Below, piece after piece: positions 41,901 to 50,420 of a stretch of DNA of 64,000 nt; the first letter of the stretch is position 1; the number at the start of each line of letters is the position of its first letter. Below the pieces are notes generated by a model. The model did not search any database, was not told the DNA's origin, and was given only the letters and a program-made list of their open reading frames with translations. Source of the stretch: Euryodendron excelsum. Its lineage: Eukaryota > Streptophyta > Magnoliopsida > Ericales > Pentaphylacaceae. The stretch lies in assembly GCA_033060915.1 (NCBI GenBank), contig CM065381.1:7849501-7913500 (forward strand). Reading direction: 5' to 3'. The translations under genes and the position numbers were made by a program.

Positions 41901-44900
41901 AGAGAGCAGATCCCTTGGGAGATCTGGAAGGTTTTCTTCACATTTACTTTTTTTTTTTTTTAAAAATAGCCTTTGTTCACATAAATTATCAGTTTGGTGA
42001 TATATTGGCTGGTTTGTTGATTTTTAAATTGAGTCCAAGAATCACGAATAAATAACTATTAAGTAGGCAACCCAAATATTGTATTCATGGCCCATGCTAA
42101 GAGGTTCTCAGCAATTTCTAGCCACTACATGGCTTAGACATCCTAAATCAGTAGAACCACCAAGAAAGTTTTTCTTGATAAGTAAAGATCAATAAAGAGA
42201 CGCTAAAAGGGGCTCAACTCATGTACAAAAGCTATACAAAACCCAATCAAAAAAGCTCAACACAAAAGTTAAACTCATCTATGAAAACTATGAGAGATAG
42301 GGAAGGACCACAAAAGTTCCCTTTACACCAAAAAAGAAATCTACGCAAAACACTAGACTTTAACTGATGTAATGATAAACAAGTAAGTTCGACGATTCCT
42401 TTCACTCCATATGCTCCACAATAAGCATAGAGGCGCCACCCACCAAGCTTTCTTCCTTCTCTTCGATCTACACCCCAATTCCGAACATTCAAAAGCTTCA
42501 TGATTGATTCTGGCATTATCTAATAAACACCAACAAAAGAATGGCCCATAACTCCTTACTGACCTCACAATGAAGTATCAAGTGCTCCACCCTTTATACA
42601 CATACGAAAATTAAGGAATTTGAAACCTCTTTTAGCCAAGTTGTCAATAGTAAGAATAGAATCCAAAGTTGTTGTCCATGCGAAAAATGCCAACTTTGAA
42701 GGAGCACACCTGTTGCTGGAAATGTATTTCTTGCCCTTGCAGAAATCAAGGACTAAAATGATCTAACTAAAACCTCCACTGATTAAGCTTCCACTTCATA
42801 ATATCCGCTGAATCCCCTTGTACCTCCATTCCCTACATGGTAGCAAGCAATTCCGCAACGCTTTCCATTTCCCAATCAAGACAGGCCTGAAAAACAGCCC
42901 CCACCCCCCCCCCCCCCTCCCCCCAGGCCCCGGGTCCTTATAACTTTCCACAACACCACCCCATAAGGATTCGTCACTTCCTCAGAGGCCCATCCTCTCT
43001 GATCAACCCCAAACTTACTATCAATCACCTTTCTCCATAGATGACCCACCTCCTCCACGTACCTCCTGAGCCACTTAGCCGGTAAAGCTCGATTGAATTG
43101 TTGAAAACATCTTTTGCAAAGCCCACCTTGCTTTCAACCCACCAAATGAAGTTTGAACTCCTCTCCCAATCCTCCCCACAAGAAATTACTTTAAAGCTTC
43201 ACGAACCTTTTTCCAACTAAAGCTGGCATGCTAAATAAAGACAAAAAGTAGGTAGGTAAACTCAACAGGGTGATTTTGATTAAAGTAACATCATAACTCT
43301 GCTTAGATGTTCACCAGCTAACATCACAGCTTGTTAAGAAAACATGAGAACTAATCCTTCAAAAAGGACAATTGCAATACTTATGTTTGTAAATTTATCA
43401 AGTCATGCAAGTATAGAGTAACCAGAGAGTGGAAACCAAATGCGCCAGATCCCTGATATGGAAAAGATATCTGGTCTGCATAGCAATGTCCAAAAGGATA
43501 TCAATTGTAGTGCCTTGCATACAAGTATGAGGGCTATACATTCATTTGCGCTAAAGAAAACTATAATAAAATTGGAGAGCAAATGTTAATGTGAATCGAA
43601 AAAGGTTGGAAAAACTAAAAAAAAAAAGTCAAATATTTCATTTAGATATAAAACCAAGCATATATGATTCCACATTTAATTATGTCATCTCATGTTTATA
43701 TATATACAACCAAGAGGAAGTGCGACTGTAATACGTCACTAGAGTTTCAGACCAGCAAAGAACAAGAGGAAGAATAAAAATATGTACTTCAGTCTCTCCA
43801 CACTCAAGCCATGAACTCCAACGATCGAAGTCCACCCACCCACCCCAAGCTCCAACTCCAAGCCGTTAATCTTTGATTGGCAAACTCCATGCCTCCAAGT
43901 CACTAGTTTAACTCTCTCTCTCTCTCAACCAACAACTTTACCCCCCGATTTGAATGGCTGGGGATGATTACCAGTAGAAATTTACCTTTTTTGGAAAAAT
44001 CTAACACTTGTCCACGGTAAACAAATTTGTGATGTCAACTGACTGAATATTTTGATCAAAACAATATCATTTTGGTCAAAACTCGCCAAAACAACATCAT
44101 ATTTGAAGGAATCCCTGGAATTTCGAGATTACTGTTAGATTTGGTGTTGGTTTCCACCGAAACTGAAAAGTTCAATAGTTTCAGCATAAACCAAACGAAA
44201 TTAGATACTTGATCCACTTCTTAATTTCTAGAATTTACCTTACATGTCAAAAAAATCTACAATTTACATTAACACTCTTTATAAGCCTTGCTACGTTTTT
44301 AGTTTTACCTATTATTAACACCTATAGTTGGTGGGAACTAGGAATAATATTAAAGAGCACCAAGGGGATGCAACCTATTTACAAAAACAAACAAGCGGTC
44401 ACCACATGAGTCTATACACTCCTTACCCTTCCATATTTTATACAAAATCCAAAAACTGACTAAGATCAGGATTACCATTTCTAGATAGCCAACTATACAA
44501 AATGGACAAACACCTACTTTTTCAATTTTTAAACAGGGAACGCAATTCCTTGGAAGGATCTCCAATTACTTTCAGCAAGGCCAAACAGCTCAAGCAAAAA
44601 GGTATGAGCATCCAATCCTTCCTTCCTCCTTTTGTCTATACGGACTCCACACCAACTCTGAAGAGCCACCTTTCCCTGCCAAGGAAACCTAGACATCCCA
44701 AAAACTGTCAAAATGGGCTCCCAAACCTCCCACAATAGATTAGTTATTGAACCTAACAAGTCCCAACTCCAAGTTCCTAGATATCTATTTCTTCTACTCT
44801 CTGCTTTTCCATCTAAAATTACATCATCTGCTAAGACCAATCTAAGTATGGCATCAAACCTCACTAAAATCAAGAGTCACACCCTATATAGAAAAGAGAA

Positions 44901-47715
44901 CCCAGGAACCAACATCTAGCAGAAAAATGAAGTAATAGCACATTCAAAATACTTGGCATCTAACCAAACCCTATGACTTCTCCTTCATTCAACAATTTAC
45001 CATTAGTAATCCAACCGCATCCTTTATCTAGTAGAGGTTGCCATTAAAGTAGGAATAGCAATAGATAGCACATTCAGAATGGCCACGTGTCTTTTATGTT
45101 TAGCATTCACTGTAGTAAACTCTTTCCTTTGGCCTCACAATCCTCCTGTGATGGTCACATTACCCACTTCGCTAATAAAAAAATAAAAGATATAATTGTG
45201 GCCCACTCTCAAATGTTATTAAGAACTGCCTGCTCGGCATTTGAATCACAGGTTGGCTAATCTAAAATCATGTCCACCACATAACCACGTTTCCCTGAGA
45301 AGCAAAAGTTCCATCATCTCTAAATCCCAAGAATGACCAAGCACCAAACTAGTGTTCATCCCTAATTTTTAAACCACTAATTTTCAAAAGAATTCCTGCA
45401 TCCACTAGTCCCTATGATTTTGTTACCAAAAACTCCGAGAATTGATAAAATGTATGCTCTTTGACTAGTAGTTAGGCCTCCTAAAAATTTCTCAACTGAA
45501 TCATTTTTTTCTCAAAATTCCAAAACCAACCAATAATAACCATACAAGTATGATTCCTACAGTCAGAAAGCTCTAGACAACTCAAAGAAAAACATTATTA
45601 TGACCACAAGATTTCCAAGTAGAAACACCTTTTTTCGGAAACATTAGGCGTCCTCAACTCAGAGACTAATCCCAATGATGCACAAAATCAAGAGCAAACT
45701 ACATGCATAGGGTTAGTCAGGGGGAGTTTAACTTGAAAAGTCTGGTCCCTGAGCCAAGCACTGCAGCCAACTCAGACAACCATGTGGCTTAATAACACTT
45801 AAATTTTGGAGGCCGATTGCGAACAACAAAGCAGTCAAGGTAAATACCTTTATGAGAGATATCAATCGTTGTCGAAGCCCAGCATTGATAAGATCTTCCA
45901 GATATTTCTGAATGTCAGCCAAAAGATCAGCTTCAAGTCCCTGGTCAAGCACAACGGCCTGCAAAATCGTTCCAAAAGAAGAAGAATATTCTTTTTCAGC
46001 AATAGTTCTGTTTCATACCAAGAAATACGAAAATAAATAAGAAAAACATGAAGACGAAAGCCACATCCCTAACCCAAACAAATTGTGATGTTGGACCTGG
46101 GAGGAAGGGTTACCCTTAAAAGTGTGTAAAGCGCTGTTATTAGGTCTCTCCTCTCTGTGTACCAAAGACCTGCTGCAAGGCGCAAAATTTCTATTGGATC
46201 TCGTCCCAATAAACCCCACTAGGAAGGAAAAGGTACAAAACCAACAAGATATGAGAAAATCAAATATCAAAGTGTAAACCATGAGTCAACAAATTATTTG
46301 GACAAATAGAGAAAACGGGAATCTACCTCTTGATTGGTAGAAACAAGCAAACGCACGCAGTCTATTTCATTAAGGTGGAGATCATCACTCAATTTCAAAG
46401 CCTAAAACTCCAGCATAATAGAAGAAATAAAACAAAAAGTAACAAGATAGTCACTCGTGAGAAAACAGAGTACTTGATAATGATAATGAAGAACAAAAGA
46501 TAAAGAGAAAAGACTCAAAAGGATTATTGTTCACAATAAAAATAAAATAGAGGACAGATTATTAACAAGTGGCATTTTCAATGCCGAATATCCAAAGACA
46601 AAAAAAAATAACACCAAAACTGCTTTATGTTTTGAACATGCCTTGAGTTCTAACATTGTTAATATGACACAAATCATATGGTGATGGGTGAAGCCACAAA
46701 TCCTAAGATACTATGAAAAAGAAAGTAAGTAAAACATTGAATCTTATGCTCTATATTGCACTGTTTCCCAGAAATGTAATAAGGCAATTGTCGTACTGGG
46801 CAATTTCGATGGAGTTTTTCCCTCAAGAACCAAAATGATAAAAAGTCATCATATATAAAGATTTGCACTCCCATCTTATTTTCCTACATTATTCATTAAG
46901 CAACGAAACAAAGTACAACAGAAATGACCCAACCACAAGGTCGGGCAGACCCCTGTCATGCAGAAGATATCTAGCTATCAGCTAGCATAAGAAACCCAAA
47001 ATTCAAATATTCAAGCTAGACCCGTACACCAATGTGAATTAACTCATTTGAAAATTTTGAGATTTTGAATTAGTTCATTCAAAATGAAATAATTCAATTG
47101 ACACGACCAACTAAGCCCTTAATTAATATGAAACGAATAACGCCTATGAAAATTTGCATAGCATATGCATATCGCCGATCACTTACAGAAGTAAAGAAGT
47201 AAAAGGGAGCATTGCCGCACCATACAATGAATATAAGTTATATAACAACAATAACATTTAACAGTAATAGCTTGATTTAAGAGCAATCATATTAGAAAAT
47301 TAGAGGTGAGACGAACTGACAATCTGAACATCCTGATCATCAAGTGAAATTGGGGAAGAATCCGGAAGCCTGACTTCTCTCGACTGGACTTGAGCTCGGT
47401 CCGAGGGTTTCGGAGGCTGCCAAAAAAAGAAAAAGAACTTCCCATTTCACAAAGCTCATTCCATGTGAGTGTACGTGTATATATATATATATATATATAT
47501 GTACATAAACATATGTACGTATATACACATACATATATATAGAGAGAGAGAGACAGAGAGAGAGGCGAGTGTACCGGGTATGAGAGGGGGGATTGGAGAG
47601 AGGGGAGAGAGTGGCGAATGGCGTGCATGAGCTCGATCCTTTGAGACGGCGAGGGGGGGGTCGGGCCAAGGAGGGACGACTCGATAGTGGAGAGGAGTTG
47701 CTTCGGGGACACCAT
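865..47715 (-). CDS. NUP205: Nuclear pore complex protein NUP205 (42 of about 43+ exons; 3' end outside window)
   Basis: Alpha-solenoid scaffold nucleoporin of the inner pore ring, Nup192/Nup205 family. Exons in transcription order: 47715-47575, 47416-47321, 46401-46327, 46218-46114, 45958-45848, 41747-41588, 40326-40241, 38099-37977, 37887-37660, 34938-34849, 29890-29729, 27246-27130, 27024-26818, 26004-25903, 25767-25624, 22327-22197, 22097-21978, 21731-21608, 18407-18210, 16637-16519, 16383-16233, 16083-15971, 15878-15797, 15713-15627, 15521-15444, 14421-14215, 11589-11497, 11424-11311, 11159-10989, 10847-10792, 10711-10639, 10529-10339, 10227-10101, 10013-9936, 6689-6525, 4612-4442, 4368-4231, 2036-1893, 1661-1539, 1428-1333, 1206-1069, 965-865. 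All borders are GT-AG and phases join without a stop: 5,336 coding bases, 1,778 residues plus two bases. Start: the product opens MVSPKQLLSTIESSLLG, as plant NUP205 does. Recognised blocks include WGLLGRDP, FVNFAGEDHTNFQTL, YDLPVVVGP, FIYDHVFGPFPQRAYADP and INELSRQEVDEII. Plant homologues run to about 1,840-1,890 residues, so roughly 100 C-terminal residues are missing on the left. Recognition is from memory of Arabidopsis and grapevine NUP205; no search was run. Confidence 0.95.
1423..1428 (-). other. NUP205: Alternative AG acceptors of NUP205 exon 40
   Basis: On the minus strand the exon can start after CTCAG (first base 1428) or after the next AG six bases later (first base 1422). Both keep frame and differ by two residues (Asn-Gln). 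The tract upstream is poor in pyrimidines. I used 1428 because homologues carry a few residues before RKSEL. Confidence 0.4.
2455..2735. mobile_element. MITE-like inverted-repeat element, 'TTTCGTTTTC' family
   Basis: Starts with a TTTGTTTG-type end followed by GTTTTCTGAAAATCG and ends with an inverted counterpart (CGAAAACGC...CCAAACAGGC). The same architecture, including internal CATCGTTTTCAT-like motifs, recurs at 55748-56104, 60288-60580 and in 60891-61440. It is non-coding, about 280-350 bp, and the ends are imperfect. Confidence 0.5.
3488..3513. repeat. (GA)n microsatellite
   Basis: Uninterrupted GA dinucleotide run inside NUP205 intron 37. Confidence 0.95.
3926..3950. repeat. (TA)n microsatellite
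   Basis: Uninterrupted AT/TA run inside NUP205 intron 37. Confidence 0.95.
4613..6524 (-). other. NUP205 intron 35, nothing recognised
   Basis: AT-rich unique-looking sequence. Short open stretches near 5921-6161 overlap on both strands and show no family features. No terminal repeats or poly-A tails stand out. Confidence 0.5.
6690..9935 (-). other. NUP205 intron 34, nothing recognised
   Basis: 3.2 kb of AT-rich sequence without a readable coding block, terminal inverted repeat or long microsatellite. A purine-rich AG run lies at about 6710-6735. It may contain old unrecognised transposon fragments. Confidence 0.5.
11590..12011 (-). other. Left part of NUP205 intron 26, unassigned
   Basis: Minus strand 11614-11817 is open for 67 codons (PPIVTPEFNPAATCLHILL...) but I recognise no domain. 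It could be an unrelated piece of a retroelement next to the Copia relic, or chance. Confidence 0.3.
12320..13022. mobile_element. hAT-like non-autonomous element 'A' inserted in the Copia relic
   Basis: Left end TAAGAAGCACGGATAC, right end ...TTGCTTCTTAG, so the termini are inverted. It is flanked by GGTGAAAG (12312-12319) and GGTGCAAG (13023-13030), an 8-bp target duplication with one mismatch. It splits the Copia reading frame between HANGES and DKERYY, which proves that it inserted later. The interior is rich in GTGTCCGACACG-like motifs and it contains element B. Confidence 0.75.
12670..12998. mobile_element. hAT-like MITE 'B' nested inside element A
   Basis: 329 bp with terminal inverted repeats CTATGTTACCTGGACTC and GAGTCTAGGTAACATAG, and a perfect 8-bp target duplication CTTAGAAG at 12662-12669 and 12999-13006. 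It contains a GGTGCG-type tandem run at about 12697-12724. Related ends occur at 22999, 28781 and 52588. Confidence 0.85.
13529..14110 (+). mobile_element. Probable 3' LTR of the Copia relic
   Basis: Begins TGTTATG directly after a polypurine tract (AGGGGGG, 13521-13527) that follows the last RNase H block, the expected layout. A TATA-like TATATAA at 14063-14069 fits an LTR promoter. The right end is not defined, and an A-type repeat tail (near 13815-13872) seems to be inserted in it. The 5' LTR was not found. Confidence 0.5.
13815..13872. mobile_element. Fragment of an A-type element (right end)
   Basis: Reads GCCGTGTCCTGTGTCTATGCTTC, broken over a few mismatches from the A consensus (GTGTCCGTGCTTC). 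The left end was not located. A (TA)n run lies just before it at about 13796-13812. Confidence 0.4.
14422..15443 (-). other. NUP205 intron 25
   Basis: About 1 kb; apart from the (CA)n tract at 14790-14814 I see nothing in it. Confidence 0.5.
14790..14814. repeat. (CA)n microsatellite
   Basis: Uninterrupted AC/CA run in NUP205 intron 25. Confidence 0.95.
16638..18209 (-). other. NUP205 intron 19, with an unexplained open stretch
   Basis: Minus strand 16912-17226 is open for 104 codons and reads ...EVHPWVRGTTAFGSNDGISDIRCVSSL..., with better codon balance than random intron sequence. No family is recognised. It may be an old retroelement leader or LTR piece. The rest shows nothing. Confidence 0.35.
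18168..18221 (-). repeat. NUP205: 33-bp tandem duplication of the exon 19 splice donor in NUP205
   Basis: The 21-bp segment that spans the 3' end of exon 19 and its donor occurs twice, at 18201-18221 and 18168-18188, offset 33 bp. Each copy reads CCTCTATACCAG then GTATTTAAT on the minus strand, so both are identical donor sites. Use of the first gives ...WRPLYQ followed directly by the next exon (PLDAILSQ), which is the family sequence. Use of the second would add 11 in-frame residues (VFNFSWCPLYQ) with no stop. Confidence 0.85.
18408..21607 (-). other. NUP205 intron 18
   Basis: 3.2 kb, mostly unassigned AT-rich sequence. A LINE-like 3' tail in antisense reading lies near its upstream end (separate entry). 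Open stretches such as 19832-20191 (plus) have no recognisable domain. Confidence 0.5.
21277..21425 (-). mobile_element. LINE-type 3' tail
   Basis: Poly-T on the plus strand (21279-21287), then AAGCATCAAGGGGACGCAAC. The same 'GCACCAAGGGGATGCAACC' type motif occurs at 31530-31550 and 44355-44372, next to LINE coding remnants. Read on the minus strand it is the usual plant LINE 3' end followed by a short A-tail. Confidence 0.45.
22328..25623 (-). other. NUP205 intron 15, with several MITE remnants
   Basis: Contains a degenerate B-type end at 22999 (CTATGTTACCTGG), an A-type right end at about 23931-24026 (...GTGTCCATATCCGTGCTTC), and an intact hAT-type MITE at 24644-25006. The remainder is AT-rich and unassigned. 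Confidence 0.5.
24644..25006. mobile_element. hAT-type MITE with perfect 8-bp target duplication
   Basis: 363 bp. Inverted ends CAAGGAACAAAATTTTC and GAAATTTTGATCCTTG. Target duplication ATCATCAC at 24636-24643 and 25007-25014, identical on both sides. The interior is a run of TTTCCGAAACG-type motifs. Related degenerate copies are seen at about 50267-50420 and 56272-56625. Confidence 0.85.
26005..26817 (-). other. NUP205 intron 13, nothing recognised
   Basis: 0.8 kb of AT-rich sequence with no coding block or repeat structure that I can read. Confidence 0.5.
27326..27350. repeat. (GA)n microsatellite
   Basis: GA run inside NUP205 intron 11. Confidence 0.95.
28525..29310 (+). mobile_element. 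LINE (non-LTR retrotransposon) endonuclease relic
   Basis: Antisense to NUP205 in intron 11. From 28525 it reads MKIRITSWNVRGLNDLDKRE..., the start of the apurinic-type endonuclease of plant LINE ORF2. Downstream come WCIGGNLNGVRLPYE (about 29037-29080) and, out of frame, QEDLLDLPFQ-VRFTW (about 29170-29220), where LINEs have DLPL...FTW. Stops and frameshifts occur throughout, and a B-type repeat is inserted at about 28781. No reverse transcriptase is seen. The 27.4-28.5 kb upstream part may be its degenerate ORF1, which I cannot confirm. Confidence 0.8.
28781..28985. mobile_element. B-type hAT-like repeat, incomplete
   Basis: Begins CTATGTTACATAGACTCGGG, matching the left end of element B at 12670. 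It runs on through the ACACGGGGACACGG-like interior. The right end is not clear. It interrupts the LINE endonuclease relic. Confidence 0.5.
29950..29982. repeat. (AAAG)n microsatellite
   Basis: Six or so AAAG units next to exon 11 of NUP205, in intron 10. Confidence 0.9.
29985..31000 (-). mobile_element. LINE 3' region relic
   Basis: Same orientation as NUP205, in intron 10. Minus strand 30211-30023 reads MLNTSPFCMLWCIWNGRSKR..., the PLCLMWCIWxERN block that closes plant LINE reverse-transcriptase ORFs (zf-RVT region). The sequence up to about 31.0 kb appears to continue it in broken frames. Only the terminal part is convincing. Confidence 0.6.
31379..32045 (-). mobile_element. Second LINE 3' region relic
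   Basis: On the minus strand, in broken frames: TVAEENILTILNLVRRQ, DGEFVDHFFIHCLVARELF and WLLVPLCLMWFIWGDCNQRTFEG, in the order of the LINE zf-RVT domain. The tail motif GGTTTGCATCCCTTTGGTGC follows at about 31560-31535. The layout repeats that of the relics at 30 kb and 42 kb. Confidence 0.7.
32119..32140. repeat. (TA)n microsatellite
   Basis: TA run in intron 10. Confidence 0.95.
32214..32253. repeat. (GA)n microsatellite
   Basis: GA tract with one AAAG interruption in intron 10. Confidence 0.95.
32460..32911 (-). mobile_element. Third LINE 3' region relic
   Basis: Minus strand carries ANRFNMNKVNHLLLHCSFVREVCNMIF and GVEWVLQSVKGLFEAWG, the HHLLLHC...W block of plant LINE zf-RVT domains. 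A (GA)n tract (32871-32904) lies at its upstream edge. Confidence 0.65.
32871..32904. repeat. (GA)n microsatellite
   Basis: Uninterrupted GA run, about 34 bp, in intron 10. Confidence 0.95.
33665..34352. mobile_element. hAT-like element 'A', near-complete copy
   Basis: 688 bp. Left end CTAGGAAGCACGGATAC, right end ...TGTCTGTGTTTCTTAG (inverted, imperfect). Flanks GTTATGAT (33657-33664) and GTTATAAT (34353-34360) are an 8-bp target duplication with one mismatch. No transposase is seen. Minus-strand host gene NUP205, intron 10. Confidence 0.7.
34939..37659 (-). other. NUP205 intron 9, nothing firmly recognised
   Basis: 2.7 kb. Two stretches are richer in GC than the surroundings: 36330-36900 (plus-strand CA-rich text, probably an old retroelement read backwards) and 37024-37260 (minus-strand open frame, ...HLQRKEISDVNPSLFGIPFP...). 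Neither matches a family that I know. An (ATCAA)n run sits at about 37630-37650. Confidence 0.4.
38100..40240 (-). other. NUP205 intron 7
   Basis: 2.1 kb. The part at 38930-39200 is distinctly G+C-rich compared with the rest, with a minus-strand open frame of 104 codons (38839-39153) that I do not recognise. It looks like inserted foreign (transposon) DNA. Nothing else is visible. Confidence 0.4.
40327..41587 (-). other. NUP205 intron 6, with poly-C tract
   Basis: 1.3 kb of AT-rich sequence apart from the C homopolymer at 40517-40542. Confidence 0.5.
40517..40542. repeat. Poly-C homopolymer (26 C)
   Basis: One run of about 26 C residues, followed by AAAAACCGCGGCTGGGCCC. Length of such a run is easily misjudged in sequencing, so the count may be inexact. 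Confidence 0.9.
42165..43220 (-). mobile_element. LINE reverse-transcriptase C-terminal relic
   Basis: In NUP205 intron 5, same orientation as the gene. Minus strand 43058-42925 reads LWRKVIDSKFGVDQRGWAS...NPYGVVLWKVIR, typical of plant LINE ORF2 after the polymerase core. Then EHLILHCE (about 42590) and WWVAPLCLLWSIWSERNRRT (42460-42400) complete the zf-RVT domain. A C-rich run at 42899-42924 interrupts it. Frames are broken in several places. Confidence 0.85.
42899..42924. repeat. C-rich tract
   Basis: C homopolymers broken by single A and T, inside the LINE relic. On the minus strand it encodes a run of glycines. Confidence 0.9.
44339..44900 (-). mobile_element. Probable LINE 3' end
   Basis: The minus strand ends with GGTTGCATCCCCTTGGTGCTC (broken here by position: about 44375-44355) and an A-rich tail, the same motif as in the relics at 31.5 and 21.3 kb. 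Coding resemblance upstream is weak. Confidence 0.4.
46402..47320 (-). other. NUP205 intron 2, nothing recognised
   Basis: 0.9 kb of AT-rich sequence, no repeat ends or coding block seen. Confidence 0.5.
47479..47562. repeat. (TA)n and (GA)n microsatellites in NUP205 intron 1
   Basis: TA run at about 47479-47500 and GA run at about 47540-47562, both within the 158-bp first intron and only 13 bp from the exon 1 donor. Confidence 0.9.
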
Positions 47716-47960
47716 TGTCGATTGGTGGTGTGTGAAACCCTAGAAGCAGACTCCGAGAGAGTGAGATTTGTTGTTCAGTAGAGAGGGAAAGAGTGAAAAG
47801 GCGGGAACTGCCCTAATCAGGGAGGGTTTTACAGAAAGAGAGAATAGAAGAAAGAGAGAGTTTGGTGGTGCTTAAAAGTTGAACGAAAGCTGTGGGGTTT
47901 TGGGGAGAATTTACAGTCTCTGTAACGGGAGGAAAGAATTTTTCTCTGTTTGGTTCCTAG
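47716..47960 (-). promoter_or_regulatory. NUP205: NUP205 5' UTR and proximal promoter
   Basis: Directly upstream of the NUP205 start codon on the minus strand. A telo-box (AAACCCTA, 47735-47742, plus-strand reading) and an E2F-like GGCGGGAAC (47800-47808) sit within 100 bp. Both are typical of housekeeping and cell-cycle-linked plant genes (established knowledge). The stretch is rich in CT on the coding strand, as plant 5' UTRs often are. No clear TATA box is visible. The transcription start is not known. Confidence 0.4.
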
Positions 47961-47987
47961 TTTGGGAGAGAGAGTACAAATTTACAT

Positions 47988-49335
47988 CCTGTTTGGAACT
48001 TGTGAAGGGAATAGAAGGAAATAGAAAATAACTTTAAAAAAAAAAAATTCAAGTTTCATTCTGCCGAAGGGTGTGTTTGATACGCTTGATACTAGAAGAG
48101 AGAAAAAAAAATTAAAGGATTCTTCTTTTTTTTTATTTAGTAATACTGTTATTTTTTATTTTTTGTTATGTATTTTTACTATTTATTTTTACTGTGTGTT
48201 TTTGTGGTCTGGTAATGGGCATTTATAGATTATCGTTTTTCCTGTTTTGATTTTTTTTTTTAAATTTTGTAAACAACTAAAACTAAAAAAATATTAAACA
48301 ATAACCGTTTTTAATTTTTAAAAAAAAAAATGTTACGAAACGAGAGAGAAAGACATCTATTTCCCCTTCCATTTTCCTCCCATCTCCCCCACCCTTCCTT
48401 TCAATTTTCTTTCCATGAGTATCAAATACATTCTAAAAGAGAAAGGGAAAAAAAAGTGAGAAAAATAAGGGAAAAGTAAGGAGAAAAAATCAATCTCTCT
48501 CTCTTATTTCTTTTCACTTTCTTTTCTCATTTTTTTTTCACAAAATCAAACAAAGAAAGAAAAACAAAATTTCTCTTACCCTTCCTTTCTCTTTACTTCC
48601 TTACTCTTCACTCTCCCAAGTTCCAAACGGACTCTTAAGGAACAATTTGGAATTTATGAAAAGAAAATAAAGAAGGAGGGAAGGAAAAGATGTGAAAGAA
48701 AAATAGAGAAAAAATGATTATTTTACTTTGCTTGGTTTTTCAAAGAAGATAAAAGGTACGTAGAAGAAAAATAACTTTCTTTTATTTGAAATTCAAAAAA
48801 TAGAGAGAAAAATATTATGTTAACTATTAAACAAGAATATGGACTAAATAAGGAGAAAAATAACTTGTATAAATTTTTTTTTTGGAATTTTTTTATCCTC
48901 CCTCTAAACTAGAAACCAAGCATGGAGAGGAAAGATATTTATTATTTTATCTTTCTTTCTCTTCCTTTGCTCAAGTTCTAAACAAATTATAAAGAAAAAC
49001 AAAGTGAAGTTATTTTATTTTTTATTTTCCTTTACCTTCTTTTATCTTTCCTTTTTAATAGTTACTGTATTAGTTTCATTTGAATTTCAAAGAACAGGAA
49101 GTTATTTTCCTTCTTTTTTTTTTCGCAAAATCAAAGAGAAAAAATAATCACTTTCCCCTACAATTTTTATTTCACTTCCTTTTTCTTTCTCTTCCCATCA
49201 GCTTATAAAAACATCATAATTGTAACACATGCTACTATAATAAGCTAGCATAAAGTTTTTTTGTCCTTTTGGGATTAACCTCAAGCTGCACTTAAAATTA
49301 ATTTATACGAAATAGTTTAATAGCTTGTTTGGAAC

Positions 49336-49372
<37 letters not shown>

Positions 49373-49720
49373 GGCTTCTTTTCTCTATTTAATTTTTACA
49401 AAGAAAATAAAATAACAGTACGAAAAATCATATTATGTTGTTCGGAATTCAAAGAAAAGACTCAAAAGAGAGAGGAAAAATAATAGCTTGAATATTGAAA
49501 ATGAAAGAAGACAAAATGAACCTGAACCAAAAAAAAAAAAAAAGGAAAAAAGAGAACAAAAGGAACAAAAAAATGACAAGAAAAATAGCGTTTCTTTTAT
49601 TTTTCTTAATCTTTCCTTATCTTCCCATCTAAATTAAAAATCAAACAAAACAGGAAAAAATATTATTATTATTTTTTCTCCCTTTCCTTTTCTTTTCTAA
49701 AGTTTCAAAATATGCTAGCT
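47988..49720. repeat. Cluster of purine/pyrimidine inverted-repeat elements
   Basis: Intergenic. Several elements begin TTTGGAACTTGTGAGAGGG-like (47990, 48648, 49327) and end with the inverted form CCCAAGTTCCAAAC (48613-48630, 48972-48985, 49700-49712), with AG-rich left arms and CT-rich right arms. The same design recurs at 57191-57476 and 63117-63298. A (GA)n tract sits at 49339-49369. No coding sequence. I read them as MITE-like elements, partly nested. Confidence 0.55.
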
Positions 49721-50170
49721 GTAAACCACCCTATCGCTTTTGACTTGGTTTGTAGATCACATAACGTCTAGTTGTAAGCTCTATACTAAATTTAAAAGGA
49801 AATAAAGCATTAGTGGTTAATGGGTAATTAAAAGTAATAACGAGCATACTATGAAATAGTAAAGGTTCGTATAAGAGAAAAAAAAAATCAAATATTTGTA
49901 ATTAAAAGTCAAAGATTCGTAATTAAAAGATTTGTAATTAAAAGTAATAACGAGCATATCCTGTATTACTATAAGTAGAAAACATTAGTAGAGGAGAAAA
50001 AATAAAAGAGAAGAAACAGAAGAACCACACTGAAGACGAAGGAGAAGGTTCTGACTCGGATTCCAGTCAATATTTCCTCTGCATATCTATTAAGGTTTGT
50101 TCATGTTTTTGTTTTTTTTTTTTTTTTTTGCCATTGTTCATTTGATTACAACTATAAAAACATTTCTTAT
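49666..50170 (+). repeat. Left copy of a direct repeat that brackets the reductase cluster
   Basis: Shares with 63508-63958 the same order of blocks: GACTTGG..GTAGATCACATA, AAGCTCTA.ACTAAATTTAAAAGG, two GTAATTAAAAGTAATA..GAG boxes, GAGAAGAAAC.GAAGAACCAC, TTCTGACTCGGATTCCA and TATTAAGGTTTGTTCA, then CATTGTTCATTTGATTACAA. Identity by eye is high over about 450 bp in direct orientation. Confidence 0.85.
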
Positions 50171-50266
50171 ATCTAACCATCTCAGATCCTACAAAAACAG
50201 GGAGCCTTATATACTGGGCTGCTTTATCTTTATAATATAATGCATATATCCATGTCTCCAACAAGG

Positions 50267-50420
50267 AACAAAATTTTATTTTTTGTATCTATCGAAACAT
50301 TTGAAATGTTTTCATTTTTCAAGAAATCAACACGAAATATTAGTGAATTATCAAGATTTTAATATTTTAATCGAAATGCACTAAAACTAATGGAAACACT
50401 ACGAAGTGTATGAAATAATG
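50267..50420. mobile_element. Degenerate copy of the CAAGGAACAAAATTTTC MITE
   Basis: Begins AAGGAACAAAATTTTATT and continues with CGAAACATTTGAAATG-like text, as in 24644-25006. The right end is not recognisable. Confidence 0.4.

Noticed and set aside
44529..44873. Minus-strand 114-codon frame as a gene
   Set aside because: It lies directly before a LINE-type 3' tail inside an intron and has no recognisable host domain.
47593..47781. Plus-strand frame over the NUP205 start
   Set aside because: It is the antisense of exon 1 and the 5' UTR, with arginine/glycine-rich composition only.
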